Below are positions 45,941 through 57,599 of a DNA stretch of 64,000 nucleotides, in pieces. Location: contig VZQC01005070.1 in NCBI GenBank assembly GCA_009823505.1, positions 2,227,199 through 2,291,198 of the forward strand. Direction: 5' to 3'. The translations under genes were made by a program, and so were the position numbers. The notes under the pieces were generated by a model that made no database searches, was not told where the DNA came from, and saw only the letters and a program-made list of their open reading frames with translations. Within the stretch, counting starts at the first letter, position 1. The number at the start of each line of letters is the position of its first letter. The stretch is from Rhizomys pruinosus. Taxonomy: Eukaryota > Chordata > Mammalia > Rodentia > Spalacidae.

Positions 45941-47015
45941 TATTTATTTATTTTCATTTTAAATGTAGTTATTTTTTCTCTTTCTTTTTTTTCACATAAA
46001 TTTATTTTTATTTTTTAACAAATCTGGACCTGTGTCCCCCCCATCCCCCCACCCCACCAGAGCTCATGCATTCTGCTAAACATGCTTTTCATCTCTTTCT
46101 CAGTCTTTCTCAATATTCTTCATGAGGAAGTTGACTGTTTTGAGCAGAAGTTCACTGTTTCAGTCAGTTCTTCGATGCAGTCCTTTCTGTTGTTGTTGTT
46201 GTTGTTGTTGTTTCCAATATGTGTCACTCCCAGCTGCTTTGGACAAAAGCTCAGGGGGCCATACACAAGAAATACTTACAATTAGGTAATTGACGCTAGC
46301 ATCCACAGATGAGGGATACCATTCCTCGTTTGTTTTTCTGGGACTGTGTTACTTCACTCAGCATGATGTCCTCTAGCTCCAGCCATTTTCCTGCAAAGCT
46401 CATGATGTCGTCTTTCTTTACTGCTGCATAGAACTCCATTGTGTAGATATACCACATTTTCTCTATCCACTCATCAGTTGAGGGGCATTTGGGTTGGTTC
46501 CAGCTCCTTGCTATTGTGAAGAGAGCTGAAATAAACATGGCCGTGCATGTATCACTGTGGTGGGGTGAGTCTTGAGGGTACATGCCTAGGAGTGGTATGG
46601 CTGGGTCGGGTGGCAAGTTCATTCCAGGTCTTCCAAGGGTTCTCCACACTGCTTTCCATTGTGGCTGCACAAGTTTACATTCCCACCAGCAGTGGATGAG
46701 TGTTCCCCTTTCCCCACAACCTCTCCAGCACTTGGTATCATTTGTTTTCTTGATCCTAGCCAGTCTTATTGGAGTAAGATGACATCTTAAAGTGGTTTTG
46801 ATTTGCATTTCCTTAATGATTAGTGATGTTGAACACTTCTTAAGGTACTTCTCAGCCATCTCTAATTCCTCACTTGTGTGAAGTCTCTGTTCAGCTCTTT
46901 GCTCCATCTATTGAGTGGGTCATTTGTTTTCTTTCTTCTTTGTTTTTTGAGTAGTTTATATATTCTGGAAATCAATGCTTTGTCAGATGTATCTGAGGTG
47001 AAGGTTTCCTCCCAC
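45941..47015 (-). pseudogene. 5'-truncated L1 with 15-base target-site duplication
   Basis: Antisense L1: inverted A-rich tail 45941-46018, 3'UTR 46019-46290, and a 203-codon open frame at 46296-46907 (minus strand) for the ORF2 C-terminus. Recognisable stretches are [66 protein letters not shown] and a SLICGC end. Truncation removes endonuclease and RT. The target duplication ttgaactttatttat lies at 45926-45940 and 47016-47030, perfectly matched. Long frame and perfect flanks make this one of the youngest L1 insertions in the window. Confidence 0.96.
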
Positions 47016-47317
47016 TTGAACTTTATTTATAATGCAACATGTGGACTAGCTATTGCCCATGGACTATAGGTTTTGTTTAAAGCAAATTAAGTACCAGTGT
47101 GGTCCAATTCTGTGTTCTACTTTGTACATAGAATCACACAGAATACTGTGATTTACACTGTCAAGGTTGAATCATTGGCTTTCCATTCATGTTCTATTTT
47201 GTGATGTAAATGAGAATATCTAGCCATGTGCTCCTTCCCTTCATCTGGTCGTATACATGTTCACATTATGACTGAACCTTCATATTCACATTCATTATGA
47301 TAAAAATTTAAAGGATT

Positions 47318-47457
47318 TTTTTTTTTGGTCTTTTCGAGACAGGGTCTCCCTGTAGCTCCAGCTGTCCTGGAACTCACTCTGTAGACCAAGCTGGACTTGA
47401 ACTCACAAACATCCACCTGCCTCTGTCTCCCAAATGCTAGGATTAAAGTTGTGCAGA
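47318..47457 (-). mobile_element. B1 SINE
   Basis: Antisense B1: T run, 'cgagacagggtctccctgta', 'gctgtcctggaactcactct', 'gaccaagctggacttgaact', 'gctaggattaaagttgtgca'. It ends at 47457 before an A run. Confidence 0.95.
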
Positions 47458-47537
47458 AAAAAAAAATTGTTGTTTTGTGTACTTACTTTTTGTAGTTTTC
47501 TCAAAAATTTTAAAATCTGCTGCATAAAAAAGCTATA

Positions 47538-47692
47538 CACGCCAGGTGAGGTGGCTGGACGTCTTTAATCCCAGAGCTTGGGAGGCAGAGGCAGGCAGAT
47601 CTCTATGAGTTCAAGGCCAACCTGGTCTACATAGCAAGCTTCAGGGCCAGCTGGGACTAAAGGGAGACACTGTCTAAAAAGAGACAAAAAAA
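47538..47692 (+). mobile_element. B1 SINE, opposite orientation to its neighbour
   Basis: Sense B1: 'cgccaggtgaggtggctgga', 'cgtctttaatcccagagctt', 'gaggcagaggcaggcagatc', 'aggccaacctggtctacata', 'agggagacactgtctaaaaa'. It forms an inverted pair with 47318-47457, with an 80-base spacer. Confidence 0.95.
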
Positions 47693-47854
47693 TCTATACA
47701 CCAGTCCCACTTTTTTGAGGTAAAGACTTGGTAGCAAGATTAAAATTTCACTTTCTATAATATTGTGACTTGGTTATTTTATGACTATACATATCTATAT
47801 TTGTGATTTTTAAATTATAACTTGCATTATGCTGTATTTATTAGTAGCAGTACT

Positions 47855-48000
47855 CTTTATTATTTTTGATACAGGGTCTCCCTCTAGCCCCAGCTGGCCA
47901 AGAACTCTTTATGTAGACCAGGGTTGCCTGGATCTCACAGAGATTTTCTTGCCTCTGCCTTCCCAGTCCTAGGAATAAAGATATCGGTCATGCTCAGATC
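47855..48000 (-). mobile_element. B1 SINE, diverged
   Basis: Antisense B1, older: 'ttgatacagggtctccctct', 'agccccagctggccaagaac', 'tagaccagggttgcctggat', 'cctaggaataaagatatcgg'. It is the third B1 in 700 bases. Confidence 0.85.
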
Positions 48001-48737
48001 AGTAGCAACACTCTTAAAACTAAATTCTCTCTGCATCAAAGAGCCTCAACATTTACTAAAACCACAAATTCAAAACAAGGTAGATTTGTGAACACTTTCT
48101 ATTTATTTGCAAGTATACATAACTATTTCTAATTTTATGTTGCTTGGAATTTCATTTCTTTTATGATTATAAATTATAAGGCATTATAAACCATTATAAA
48201 ATTTCTTAGTAAAATAAAGGAATCCATTCATATATCCATTTAGATTTCTATTTTAAGTTACTTGTTCCTGTCCAACTTATTAGAGTGTAAAACCTTGAAT
48301 CTGGGAGATTTCAATGACAAGCAATTAGGAAGACTTTCAGAAGAGTTGGAAATAATGGACTAAACCAAGCAATTTTCATATAACTAAAGTTAAATAATAC
48401 TGTGAAAATTTAAGAAAAAAAACCCTAAAAAGTTCTTATATAGATACATATTCAGAGAATTTCTAATTGGGTAAAACTACTTGTATCCATAATTATCAGT
48501 CAAAATGTATCTGCTGAAGTAAGACGAACACATTTTTCTTCACTTCAAATGAGAATAGTTCCATAATTTTTCTGGGTCATTATACAAAATGTAAGAAATG
48601 TCCTCTCTCCAATGAACATTAGTTCTTGCTCTGGTCATGCAGTAAAGAGGTAATAGACATGGCATCTGGGCTTTTTCCCATTCCAATCTACTAATAATTC
48701 TGTACCAAAAGCTCAAATTGACTCACTAAAAATCCCA

Positions 48738-48975
48738 AACCTAACCAGACATAGAGGCACAAGTATATAACCCTAACTAGCCAAGATGTAGAGGCGGGAA
48801 GAGCGTAAGTTGAAGGATAGACTGAGCAATCTTCAGAGACAGTGTGTCAAAAATTAAAAAGTAAAAAAGAAAGAAAGGGGCTGAGGATGGAGCTCAGCAG
48901 TAGAAGCCTTGTGGGCCATATGTCATGACCTCGGTTCAACTCCTAGTTCTGCAGAAAGAAAACACAACAACAAAA
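48738..48975 (+). mobile_element. B4 SINE (B1-like plus ID-like)
   Basis: The left half is a diverged B1 ('agacatagaggcacaagtat', 'gaaggatagactgagcaatc', 'agacagtgtgtcaaaaatt'). After an A-rich linker (48860-48878) comes an ID-like tRNA-derived half: 'ggggctgaggatggagctca', then 'gcagtagaagccttg' and 'cggttcaactcctagttc' as the B box. The two-part layout is the hallmark of rodent B4. Confidence 0.8.
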
Positions 48976-49536
48976 CCAATAGCTGTGAAGTGCTCCAAAA
49001 TTCGTGTTTTTCACTACCTCATACATCCTTGATATGCTCAAGTTGTCAGTCAGTCTCCATGACAGGGAGAATGAAGGGTGTTTAAATCTGTATGCCTTAG
49101 AAACAGTGGACAAGTGTCTCAGCTCTACTTTCTAGCCCAAAGATGACAACATGGAAAACAATCTACTTTCAAGGATATTTTATGCTCTGTACCAGAGAAG
49201 CAGAAGTTTCAACTAGATTAAATAAAGTGTTATCCATTCTGACCTAGGCACAGTCTCTTCAACGTCTTGTATTTCTGTGGTAAATTACTTGGAATTTTAA
49301 ATTGGCATTCAACCAATGTCAGTTTGTCAAGTATGTTTAGTGATATAAAAACAACAGAGGTAAATGTATTTATTTCAAAGTCCTATTGAAAAATGCAAAC
49401 ACAATAAACATATAAGTGCATGTGTATAGCTGAATAAACACAGTGCCAGGCAGGAGAAACGTTGCCTTGGTTGTTGGTCAGGTCATTTGAGAAACTCCCA
49501 AAATAACGCATGCTATTACCACAGCTTTTGCCTCTA

Positions 49537-49756
49537 ATTTTTTTGTTATTTTTTATGTGTATGAATGTACTGTCTGCATGTAGGTTGGTGCACCCGTGTT
49601 GTGCAAAGCTGCGGAGGTCAGAAGAGGTTGTTGGATTCCTCTGGAACTGGAGTTAAAGATTGTTCTTAGCTGCCATGTGGGTGCTGGGAATCAAACCCAG
49701 GTCCTCTGCAAGAGCAGTTGGTACTCTTAACTGCTGAGCCATCTCTCCAGCCCCAA
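49537..49756 (-). mobile_element. B2-type SINE with 9-base flanking repeat
   Basis: Antisense B2: inverted tail 'ttttttgttattttttatg', 'tgtactgtctgcatgtaggt', 'ctgggaatcaaacccaggtc', 'ctgagccatctctccagccc'. Short flanking repeat ttgcctcta at 49528-49536 and 49757-49765. It sits at the left edge of the L1 3'UTR-type element that follows. Confidence 0.93.
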
Positions 49757-51237
49757 TTGCCTCTAGAACTTGAAGGTAAGACCCTATTGCTGAAGACAAG
49801 ACAATTTTGGACACAGGACTTGGCACAGTTGAGCTGGAACTGACCAGGAAGCCTCCTCCCTGAAGACCAACTCTCACGGTATCACAGAATACTATGCAAA
49901 ATGCCAATGGAAGAAACCAACTTATTGTTCTACCATGCTATAAAGCATAATAAACCACAGACTGGCCCAGGAACCCTTTGTTATTAGTGTAGTAGTAGCA
50001 CTTTTATCTTGGATGTAATTAACAGCTGTGTAATCAGAATGAAGGGCTGCTCAATGGGAGGGAACTCATGTGTGGTACTATAAACATAGCAAAACACACA
50101 TAGCTAGAAAGGTCATAAATCCTAGAGCAAGACATACTTTTGTCACATCCTTAGACCAATGTAATTTCTTACTTTATTGTAAATATGCATCCTCATATTT
50201 ACAGACAAGAAGACCTTTCATCCCTCATAAAGAAGCTTCTTTTTGCAACATTTGGAAACTCTTAGAGTTCCAGAACTGGTCAAACACAGAGAATAATTGT
50301 CTATGAGATGCTCAGCCCTAAGTGACACATCTTCAGTGCACACATAGGATGAATAGATCTTTCAACTCTCACCAGTGAAGTTTTCTTTTGCAGCAGATGG
50401 TGTTTAACACAGAAGTACAATTGGCCAACATGTAGAGAACAAGAGGCTGCTGACTGCTTATCCCTGAACAGGACACCTACCTCAAACCTCTACCTCCCAA
50501 GGCTTTGAGTTCATTACAGAAGAGGAGTCAGAAAGACTAAGAAGAGTCAGAGGGAGTAGAGATCACAGGAAATCAGTCTTCCAGACAGCTGAATAGTTAC
50601 TCATATGAACTCAGGGCAAGGTGAAAGCATGCAGATGTCCCATGCAAACTCAAACCAGACAAAAATCCCAGTGTAGACCTGGAAAGTGGGTAAGAAACCA
50701 CAACCTGGGGCTGGAGAGATGGCCTAGCCATTAAGAGCACCGACTGCTTTTGCAGAGGACCCGGGTTCGATCCCCAACACCCACGTGATGGCTGAGAACC
50801 ATCTTTAACTCCAGTTCCAGGGGAATCCGACACCCTCTTCTGACATCCGCGGCATTGCACGACACGGGTGCACAAACCTACATGCAGACAATACATTCAT
50901 ACACATACAAGAATAAATAAAAAAAAAAGAAAAAAAAAAAAAGAAATCACAACCCAGGCTGAGGAACTTTTGGCAATTGATGGCTACTGGGAAAGGAGAA
51001 ACAGTCTCCTATAAGGATGGGACTCTTGGTGGGCCCAGTGGATGAATCCATACTTATGGATGTTTGGGGACACAAATCAGACTCTATAGGCCATATTATA
51101 TATAATATGAAAGAGTAGATTAAATTGAGGAGGGGCAATGGGTTAAAGTGAGCATAAGGAAGAGGGAGGGTCTTAAATGAGCATCAAACTATACTATATG
51201 AAAATTGCAAATCAATAAAATTTAAGAAATAACAAAT
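49757..51237 (+). mobile_element. L1-lineage 3'UTR-type element (Lx-like), sense, with nested B2
   Basis: Block order shared with 12600-13912 and 27750-28990: 'ccctattgctgaagacaag', 'ctccctgaagaccaactctc', 'gcatcctcatatttacagac', 'gaagcttctttttgcaac', 'cattacagaagaggagtcag', 'agacaaaaatcccagtgtag'. It ends with a purine tract (51128-51165) and 'caaatcaataaaatttaag'. A B2 is inserted at 50707-50940. It has no open frame of note. Confidence 0.68.
50707..50940 (+). mobile_element. B2-type SINE nested in the L1 3'UTR-type element, with target-site duplication
   Basis: Full head 'ggggctggagagatggccta', B box 'gggttcgatccccaacaccc', body 'gttccaggggaatccgacac', tail 'aagaataaataaaaaaaaa'. The duplication is aagaaaccacaacc at 50692-50705 and aagaaatcacaacc at 50941-50954 (one mismatch). 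The repeated 'ctccaattccaggagaa' segment found in several other copies is absent here, which marks a shorter subtype. Confidence 0.96.
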
Positions 51238-52415
51238 CATCTACAGCCTTTGTGTTCCCCATTGTTTCATCATTCATCTTCTGCTTCTGGTAGACCACAG
51301 GCTGAGAAACTTCTGGGAAAGGACTAGTTATAAATGTACCAAACTGCATACTTCTTAGCCACAATGGCTTAACTCTGGGTGTAGTAAGAAAAATCAGCCC
51401 CACGTAGGATGTTAATCAGTCCCATAAAGCAGGTTAATTATTGAATGTGACCAAGTGCCATAGAGCATTGTTCGTGAACATGGAAGTTAAAAGCTCATAT
51501 AACTTTACATGTCCTTTTGTTCTCCCCAGATGTGGAAAAATATATAAAAATTATTTTAGTTCACGGGTATTACATTTATTTGGATATATCTTTCTAACAT
51601 ATATGTATCTATATATATATACACATATATATATTTCAGACAACATTTTTCTTGAATCTTACCATGCGTTGTTTCTGTTTTAGGTGCTGGCTGTTGCTAG
51701 GCTCCTTTCTAATTCTGAAAATGATAATCCCCCATCTCGCCTTCTATCAGAATATCTCTTTATATATCTCTCAATATGATCTCTCTCCCCCCTTTCTCTT
51801 CCATTCCATTCTCCTCCTGCTTTCTGTGTGACAACAATATCATATACCCTATGCCATTATCCCATCATATATTTTTTTCTGATTCTCTGCAAACAGTAAA
51901 AAGAGCTACTCATTCACTGTCAGGAAATCAAAATTTTGGAGGGAAAAGCCTGGCTTCCAGGCAGTATCACCAGGAATACAAACCTCCAGGAAAAAAAGAG
52001 CGCTCCCACTATGGTGCTTTCTGCTCCTTTGATTTAAACCATCTCCTGCCACGGTGGAGTGGCAGTACTCCAAACAGGATCAGCTGGATATGAGAGGCTT
52101 TCATATCTAACCCACATAGTCCACTTCATGTAGGTTATGCCAGCAAGAGCCTCCTCCATGGGAGAGGAGAGAAAAGCTGACAACTTTCACCCTGGAGGGG
52201 GATTTTTAAAATCACAATCTGCTCTGTAATTACCAGGATGACTGTTAGGATGTGATTGATTCCACGCACAGAGGCACATTAGGGAAGACAGATGTGGGGA
52301 GGTATAGGGACTTAGTGGCCAATAACCCTATGGGAAACCTTTGAAATCCACTCTCCATCCTACATAAGGAGCCACAACACTCCCTTCTGAAAGGACAGGT
52401 TCTTATCAGAAACAT
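51238..52415. other. No recognised feature
   Basis: Contains a TA/ATAC-rich patch at 51598-51635. No repeat family or gene is recognised. The 105-codon frame at 51776-52093 has no family features. Confidence 0.4.
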
Positions 52416-52419
52416 AAAC

Positions 52420-52458
<39 letters not shown>

Positions 52459-52460
52459 TT
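52420..52460. repeat. (TTTA)10 microsatellite
   Basis: Pure TTTA units. No SINE body is attached on the right side. Confidence 0.96.
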
Positions 52461-52559
52461 GGCTACTTACAACTTCTCTATGGGACTGGACACGGGTGCT
52501 CCATTGAACAGAAATGGTAAGAATTTGCTATACATTTCATATTTCAAAATAAGGTAAGA

Positions 52560-52705
52560 GCTGGGCATGGTGGTACACACCTTCAATCCCAGAAGTTGAG
52601 AGTCAGAGGCAGGTAGATATCTGTAAGATGGAGGCCAGCCCGGTCTACAGAGGGAGTTCCAGGTCAGTTGGTGCTACAAGGAGATTCTATCATGAACATA
52701 CAGAC
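52560..52705 (+). mobile_element. B1 SINE, diverged
   Basis: Sense B1: 'gctgggcatggtggtacaca', 'ccttcaatcccagaagttga', 'gtcagaggcaggtagatatc', 'ggccagcccggtctacagag', 'gtgctacaaggagattctat'. The tail is CAAACA/CACAC-rich. Confidence 0.9.
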
Positions 52706-52912
52706 AAACAAACACACACCACACATGCACTTTATAAGGATTTTCCCCCCTTTCAATGCGTTTAACAGGGGTAGATATGTGCGATCAACTCTGGTTTCCT
52801 CCAATTTCTTCTTAGGCAAATTTTCCCTTTCTTTGAAAAAGCCAGTGACCCCCTCCCTCCTTCCCTCATTCTTTCCCTTGTCTCTCCCCCTTCCCATTCC
52901 TTAGAAGGAATG

Positions 52913-55141
52913 CCACCAACAGAGAAGGCATTTATGTTCATGATTCACCTTTGGCCAGCCATTTGACCACAGGAGAAATAGTCTTTCACAGTAGAGGGTG
53001 AGCCCAAGACACTGAACAAAATTCAACCTTCCTCGCATTGCTGCTTCTAATTTTTATCTTGATCTACATACTACCTGACCTGGGGAGCGTTGCTTCAGAG
53101 TCCTTTAAGACAAGAATATGCTCAAAGCCATGTGTTAGGAATGAGACACATCTGCAAGGACTGAGAGGCTTAAGCTAGGACACTGTTTCAACAGTCTAAA
53201 TGGGACCTGATGAAGGTCTGGCCTTAGGGGAGAGAGAAGACATGATTGTTACTCCTCTAAGCTTAGAGAGAGAAATCCAGGGCATTGCCTGAGGGTACGC
53301 AGCATTACAAACCTGAAAAGAAGAGCTCAGAAGAGTCCTAGTCTTTTCCTGTGTGACCTTCCAGTGTTTTCCTTGTGGATAACGAGCAGTTACAGAGCAC
53401 CCGCAGAGGGCTTAAGTGATATGTTTTATACTGGGGACCAATGGTGTTCCAACTAAAAGGAGTCTTTAGTTCCCAAAGTCATATTATAATCTTCCTCGAA
53501 ATTTAATATCTTCAGCTGGTATTCCTAACACACAAGGAAAGTGAAGAATTGTTTCAAATTTCCTGCTTCCTGACCCACTTGCATAGTTTTTTACAGGACA
53601 CATTCAGCTTCCTTATGGATGTTAAATTATGAGTTTTCTCTTATTCAATTAGTTCGTACTGACTCCTGGAAGGCAGAGTTCAGAGCTGAAAGCATGGTCA
53701 GATTCATGAGATATTTACATATATTCATCACAGCACTCCCTTTAAGATGACACTAATTAGAGTAAAATTTCTGATTCTCACTGTGTTATGATTAGAGATA
53801 CCACAATGATGTAGACTCTGCCACAGGGTGTCAAGATCTACGGCGATCTGGGGTCCTAAGCACTCAGAGGAGGCCCCACTAGCCTCTGTACGAACAGCAT
53901 TAAAAGACAAATGACTTTTTCTTTTCTCTGAGGCTGCAGAAGGGTCATTGTTCTCCTATTAGTATTAACCTCAGTGCCCCATGAGACACTAAGTGAGGAC
54001 TCATCGTCCAAGTGAATGAAAAAGATGGAGTCATTCCTTATATATTTGTTTAACGTCAGTATGAGCTCTCCAAAAGTTAATGATAACAAGCAAAATTAAT
54101 CACAAAGATAAAATGAATAAAGTCTAGCATCTGTATTGCAGTAGAATAAATAAGATGTTAAACTTTTCATATAAGTATATAGTCTATGTTGCTGTGGTTG
54201 TATGGACCCCCCCCATCTAGGTGTCTTGATCAGATACATCTCTCCTAATTAAAAATTAAAAGGCTCAGAATCTCAGACACAACAGACAAGACTCTACAAG
54301 CGGAGAGGGGAATTGAAATCTGAAATTCCAATTCCCCGGGAGGCCTTGGGCCTTTTATGTTTGGATGATTGAGAGTGGGTCTCCCTCCCCTTATTTCAGA
54401 TTGGTCAACGCAAACAAAGGAGAGGAAGCTGATAGGCCCCCAGTGTCATTAAAGCTGAGATATATCCAGGAAGATGTGACCTTGAATGCATCAGGAGAGG
54501 TCAGCTGCTAGGGGAGCCCTGCAGAGTTAAAAATAAAGCCTGCCAAATAAAGCCTTTGTCCAGAGTGAAGAAGAAGCAGGCGTTTGCCATCTTGTTTATC
54601 TGTTGTCCCTTGGCAATGTGCTTATCTGCCTTCAGAAAGCTTTGCCTCCAGAGTGACGTCATTGGCAAGTGCTGAAAACCTCAAGAGTTGGTGGGTAGTA
54701 AAACTTTTGCTCATTGGGGACAGGACCTCGAAGGAGACAATGGACTCCAAACCCTTCCTTTTCCTTTTCATATCAATGAGGGGAGGGTTATGCTACCTTC
54801 CTTGTGCTAAAGCCATGAGGAGCTGACTCACTACAGGTTCGGCATTACAGAAATCAAAAGACCATCCACAACAGCCTTCGAAACCTTGAACCAAAACAAA
54901 TTTCTCATTCTAAGCTGATTTTCACAAGTGTATGTTATCGTAATGGGAAACTGACAAACACATATGTTTTTCTATTATTTAGTACTTTTCTATAGGTGAA
55001 GAAACTAAAGCCAAAATGGGTGAAATATCTTGCCAAAACCCGTAGGCCTAATGTGGAAGTTCTAACACAAGCCAAATTTCAAGTACAAAATTTGGCTGAT
55101 GTATGCAGGGAGCCCATGGGGTAAACCCAGAGAGTCATCAG
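52913..55141. repeat. Copy 1 of a 2230 bp tandem duplication
   Basis: The unit starts 'ccaccaacagagaaggcatt' and ends 'cccagagagtcatcag'. It recurs at 55143-57371 with an exact 2230 offset. I see only a handful of differences, for example 'cgcattgctgc' against 'cgcataactgc' (53036 / 55266), 'acctgaaaag' against 'accagaaaag' (about 53314 / 55544), and 'tatcaatgag' against 'tatccatgag' (54771 / 57001). Within it 54200-54600 has LTR-like features. No coding gene is recognised; the 60-80 codon frames appear in both copies only because the DNA is duplicated. Confidence 0.98.
54190..54640 (+). repeat. Possible solo-LTR-like segment (also at 56420-56870)
   Basis: An inverted CCAAT ('cagattggtcaacgcaaac'), two AATAAA signals ('aaaaataaagcctgccaaat', 'aaataaagcctttgtcc') and a downstream 'gccatcttgtttatctgttg' resemble a U3-R-U5 layout. 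I could not define TG...CA ends or a target-site duplication. It could equally be ordinary sequence with chance AATAAA motifs. Confidence 0.25.
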
Positions 55142-55142
55142 N
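55142..55142. other. Single N at the junction of the two 2230 bp copies
   Basis: Copy 1 ends at 55141 and copy 2 begins at 55143. Only an N separates them, as expected if two overlapping contigs were placed end to end. Confidence 0.95.
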
Positions 55143-57371
55143 CCACCAACAGAGAAGGCATTTATGTTCATGATTCACCTTTGGCCAGCCATTTGACCAC
55201 AGGAGAAATAGTCTTTCACAGTAGAGGGTGAGCCCAAGACACTGAACAAAATTCAACCTTCCTCGCATAACTGCTTCTAATTTTTATCTTGATCTACATA
55301 CTACCTGACCTGGGGAGCGTTGCTTCAGAGTCCTTTAAGACAAGAATATGCTCAAAGCCATGTGTTAGGAATGAGACACATCTGCAAGGACTGAGAGGCT
55401 TAAGCTAGGACACTGTTTCAACAGTCTAAATGGGACCTGATGAAGGTCTGGCCTTAGGGGAGAGAGAAGACATGATTGTTACTCCTCTAAGCTTAGAGAG
55501 AGAAATCCAGGGCATTGCCTGAGGGTACGCAGCATTACAAACCAGAAAAGAAGAGCTCAGAAGAGTCCTAGTCTTTTCCTGTGTGACCTTCCAGTGTTTT
55601 CCTTGTGGATAACGAGCAGTTACAGAGCACCCGCAGAGGGCTTAAGTGATATGTTTTATACTGGGGACCAATGGTGTTCCAACTAAAAGGAGTCTTTAGT
55701 TCCCAAAGTCATATTATAATCTTCCTCGAAATTTAATATCTTCAGCTGGTATTCCTAACACACAAGGAAAGTGAAGAATTGTTTCAAATTTCCTGCTTCC
55801 TGACCCACTTGCATAGTTTTTTACAGGACACATTCAGCTTCCTTATGGATGTTAAATTATGAGTTTTCTCTTATTCAATTAGTTCGTACTGACTCCTGGA
55901 AGGCAGAGTTCAGAGCTGAAAGCATGGTCAGATTCATGAGATATTTACATATATTCATCACAGCACTCCCTTTAAGATGACACTAATTAGAGTAAAATTT
56001 CTGATTCTCACTGTGTTATGATTAGAGATACCACAATGATGTAGACTCTGCCACAGGGTGTCAAGATCTACGGCGATCTGGGGTCCTAAGCACTCAGAGG
56101 AGGCCCCACTAGCCTCTGTACGAACAGCATTAAAAGACAAATGACTTTTTCTTTTCTCTGAGGCTGCAGAAGGGTCATTGTTCTCCTATTAGTATTAACC
56201 TCAGTGCCCCATGAGACACTAAGTGAGGACTCATCGTCCAAGTGAATGAAAAAGATGGAGTCATTCCTTATATATTTGTTTAACGTCAGTATGAGCTCTC
56301 CAAAAGTTAATGATAACAAGCAAAATTAATCACAAAGATAAAATGAATAAAGTCTAGCATCTGTATTGCAGTAGAATAAATAAGATGTTAAACTTTTCAT
56401 ATAAGTATATAGTCTATGTTGCTGTGGTTGTATGGACCCCCCCCATCTAGGTGTCTTGATCAGATACATCTCTCCTAATTAAAAATTAAAAGGCTCAGAA
56501 TCTCAGACACAACAGACAAGACTCTACAAGCGGAGAGGGGAATTGAAATCTGAAATTCCAATTCCCCGGGAGGCCTTGGGCCTTTTATGTTTGGATGATT
56601 GAGAGTGGGTCTCCCTCCCCTTATTTCAGATTGGTCAACGCAAACAAAGGAGAGGAAGCTGATAGGCCCCCAGTGTCATTAAAGCTGAGATATATCCAGG
56701 AAGATGTGACCTTGAATGCATCAGGAGAGGTCAGCTGCTAGGGGAGCCCTGCAGAGTTAAAAATAAAGCCTGCCAAATAAAGCCTTTGTCCAGAGTGAAG
56801 AAGAAGCAGGCGTTTGCCATCTTGTTTATCTGTTGTCCCTTGGCAATGTGCTTATCTGCCTTCAGAAAGCTTTGCCTCCAGAGTGACGTCATTGGCAAGT
56901 GCTGAAAACCTCAAGAGTTGGTGGGTAGTAAAACTTTTGCTCATTGGGGACAGGACCTCGAAGGAGACAATGGACTCCAAACCCTTCCTTTTCCTTTTCA
57001 TATCCATGAGGGGAGGGTTATGCTACCTTCCTTGTGCTAAAGCCATGAGGAGCTGACTCACTACAGGTTCGGCATTACAGAAATCAAAAGACCATCCACA
57101 ACAGCCTTCGAAACCTTGAACCAAAACAAATTTCTCATTCTAAGCTGATTTTCACAAGTGTATGTTATCGTAATGGGAAACTGACAAACACATATGTTTT
57201 TCTATTATTTAGTACTTTTCTATAGGTGAAGAAACTAAAGCCAAAATGGGTGAAATATCTTGCCAAAACCCGTAGGCCTAATGTGGAAGTTCTAACACAA
57301 GCCAAATTTCAAGTACAAAATTTGGCTGATGTATGCAGGGAGCCCATGGGGTAAACCCAGAGAGTCATCAG
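55143..57371. repeat. Copy 2 of the 2230 bp tandem duplication
   Basis: Near-identical to 52913-55141. Left of copy 1 the sequence is 'ttccttagaaggaatg'. Right of copy 2 it is 'ttagtacaactagttctgc'. Neither flank is duplicated, so the repeat boundaries coincide with the N. Confidence 0.98.
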
Positions 57372-57599
57372 TTAGTACAACTAGTTCTGCCTCAGCAGCT
57401 AGACAGGGGCCTCCGGAACAAAGGGTCTATTTCTTTGTTATCCTTTTGTATATATAGCCCCTTATGACATATACTGGGAATATGACATAAGGAATAGTCA
57501 TAGGTCACTTACTGATGGAGGATAGTCTAAGAAATATGTCAGTAGATAATTTCATCTTTTTTGTGAAGATGACCTTACTACTACACCTATAAGGTAGAC

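Noticed and set aside
46296..46907. A 203-codon frame as a possible host gene
   Set aside because: It is the L1 ORF2 C-terminus, truncated and flanked by a target-site duplication.
53728..57056. Repeated 60-80 codon frames as a duplicated gene family
   Set aside because: They recur because the whole 2230 bp unit is duplicated. They lack family features, and the duplication itself is probably an assembly artefact.
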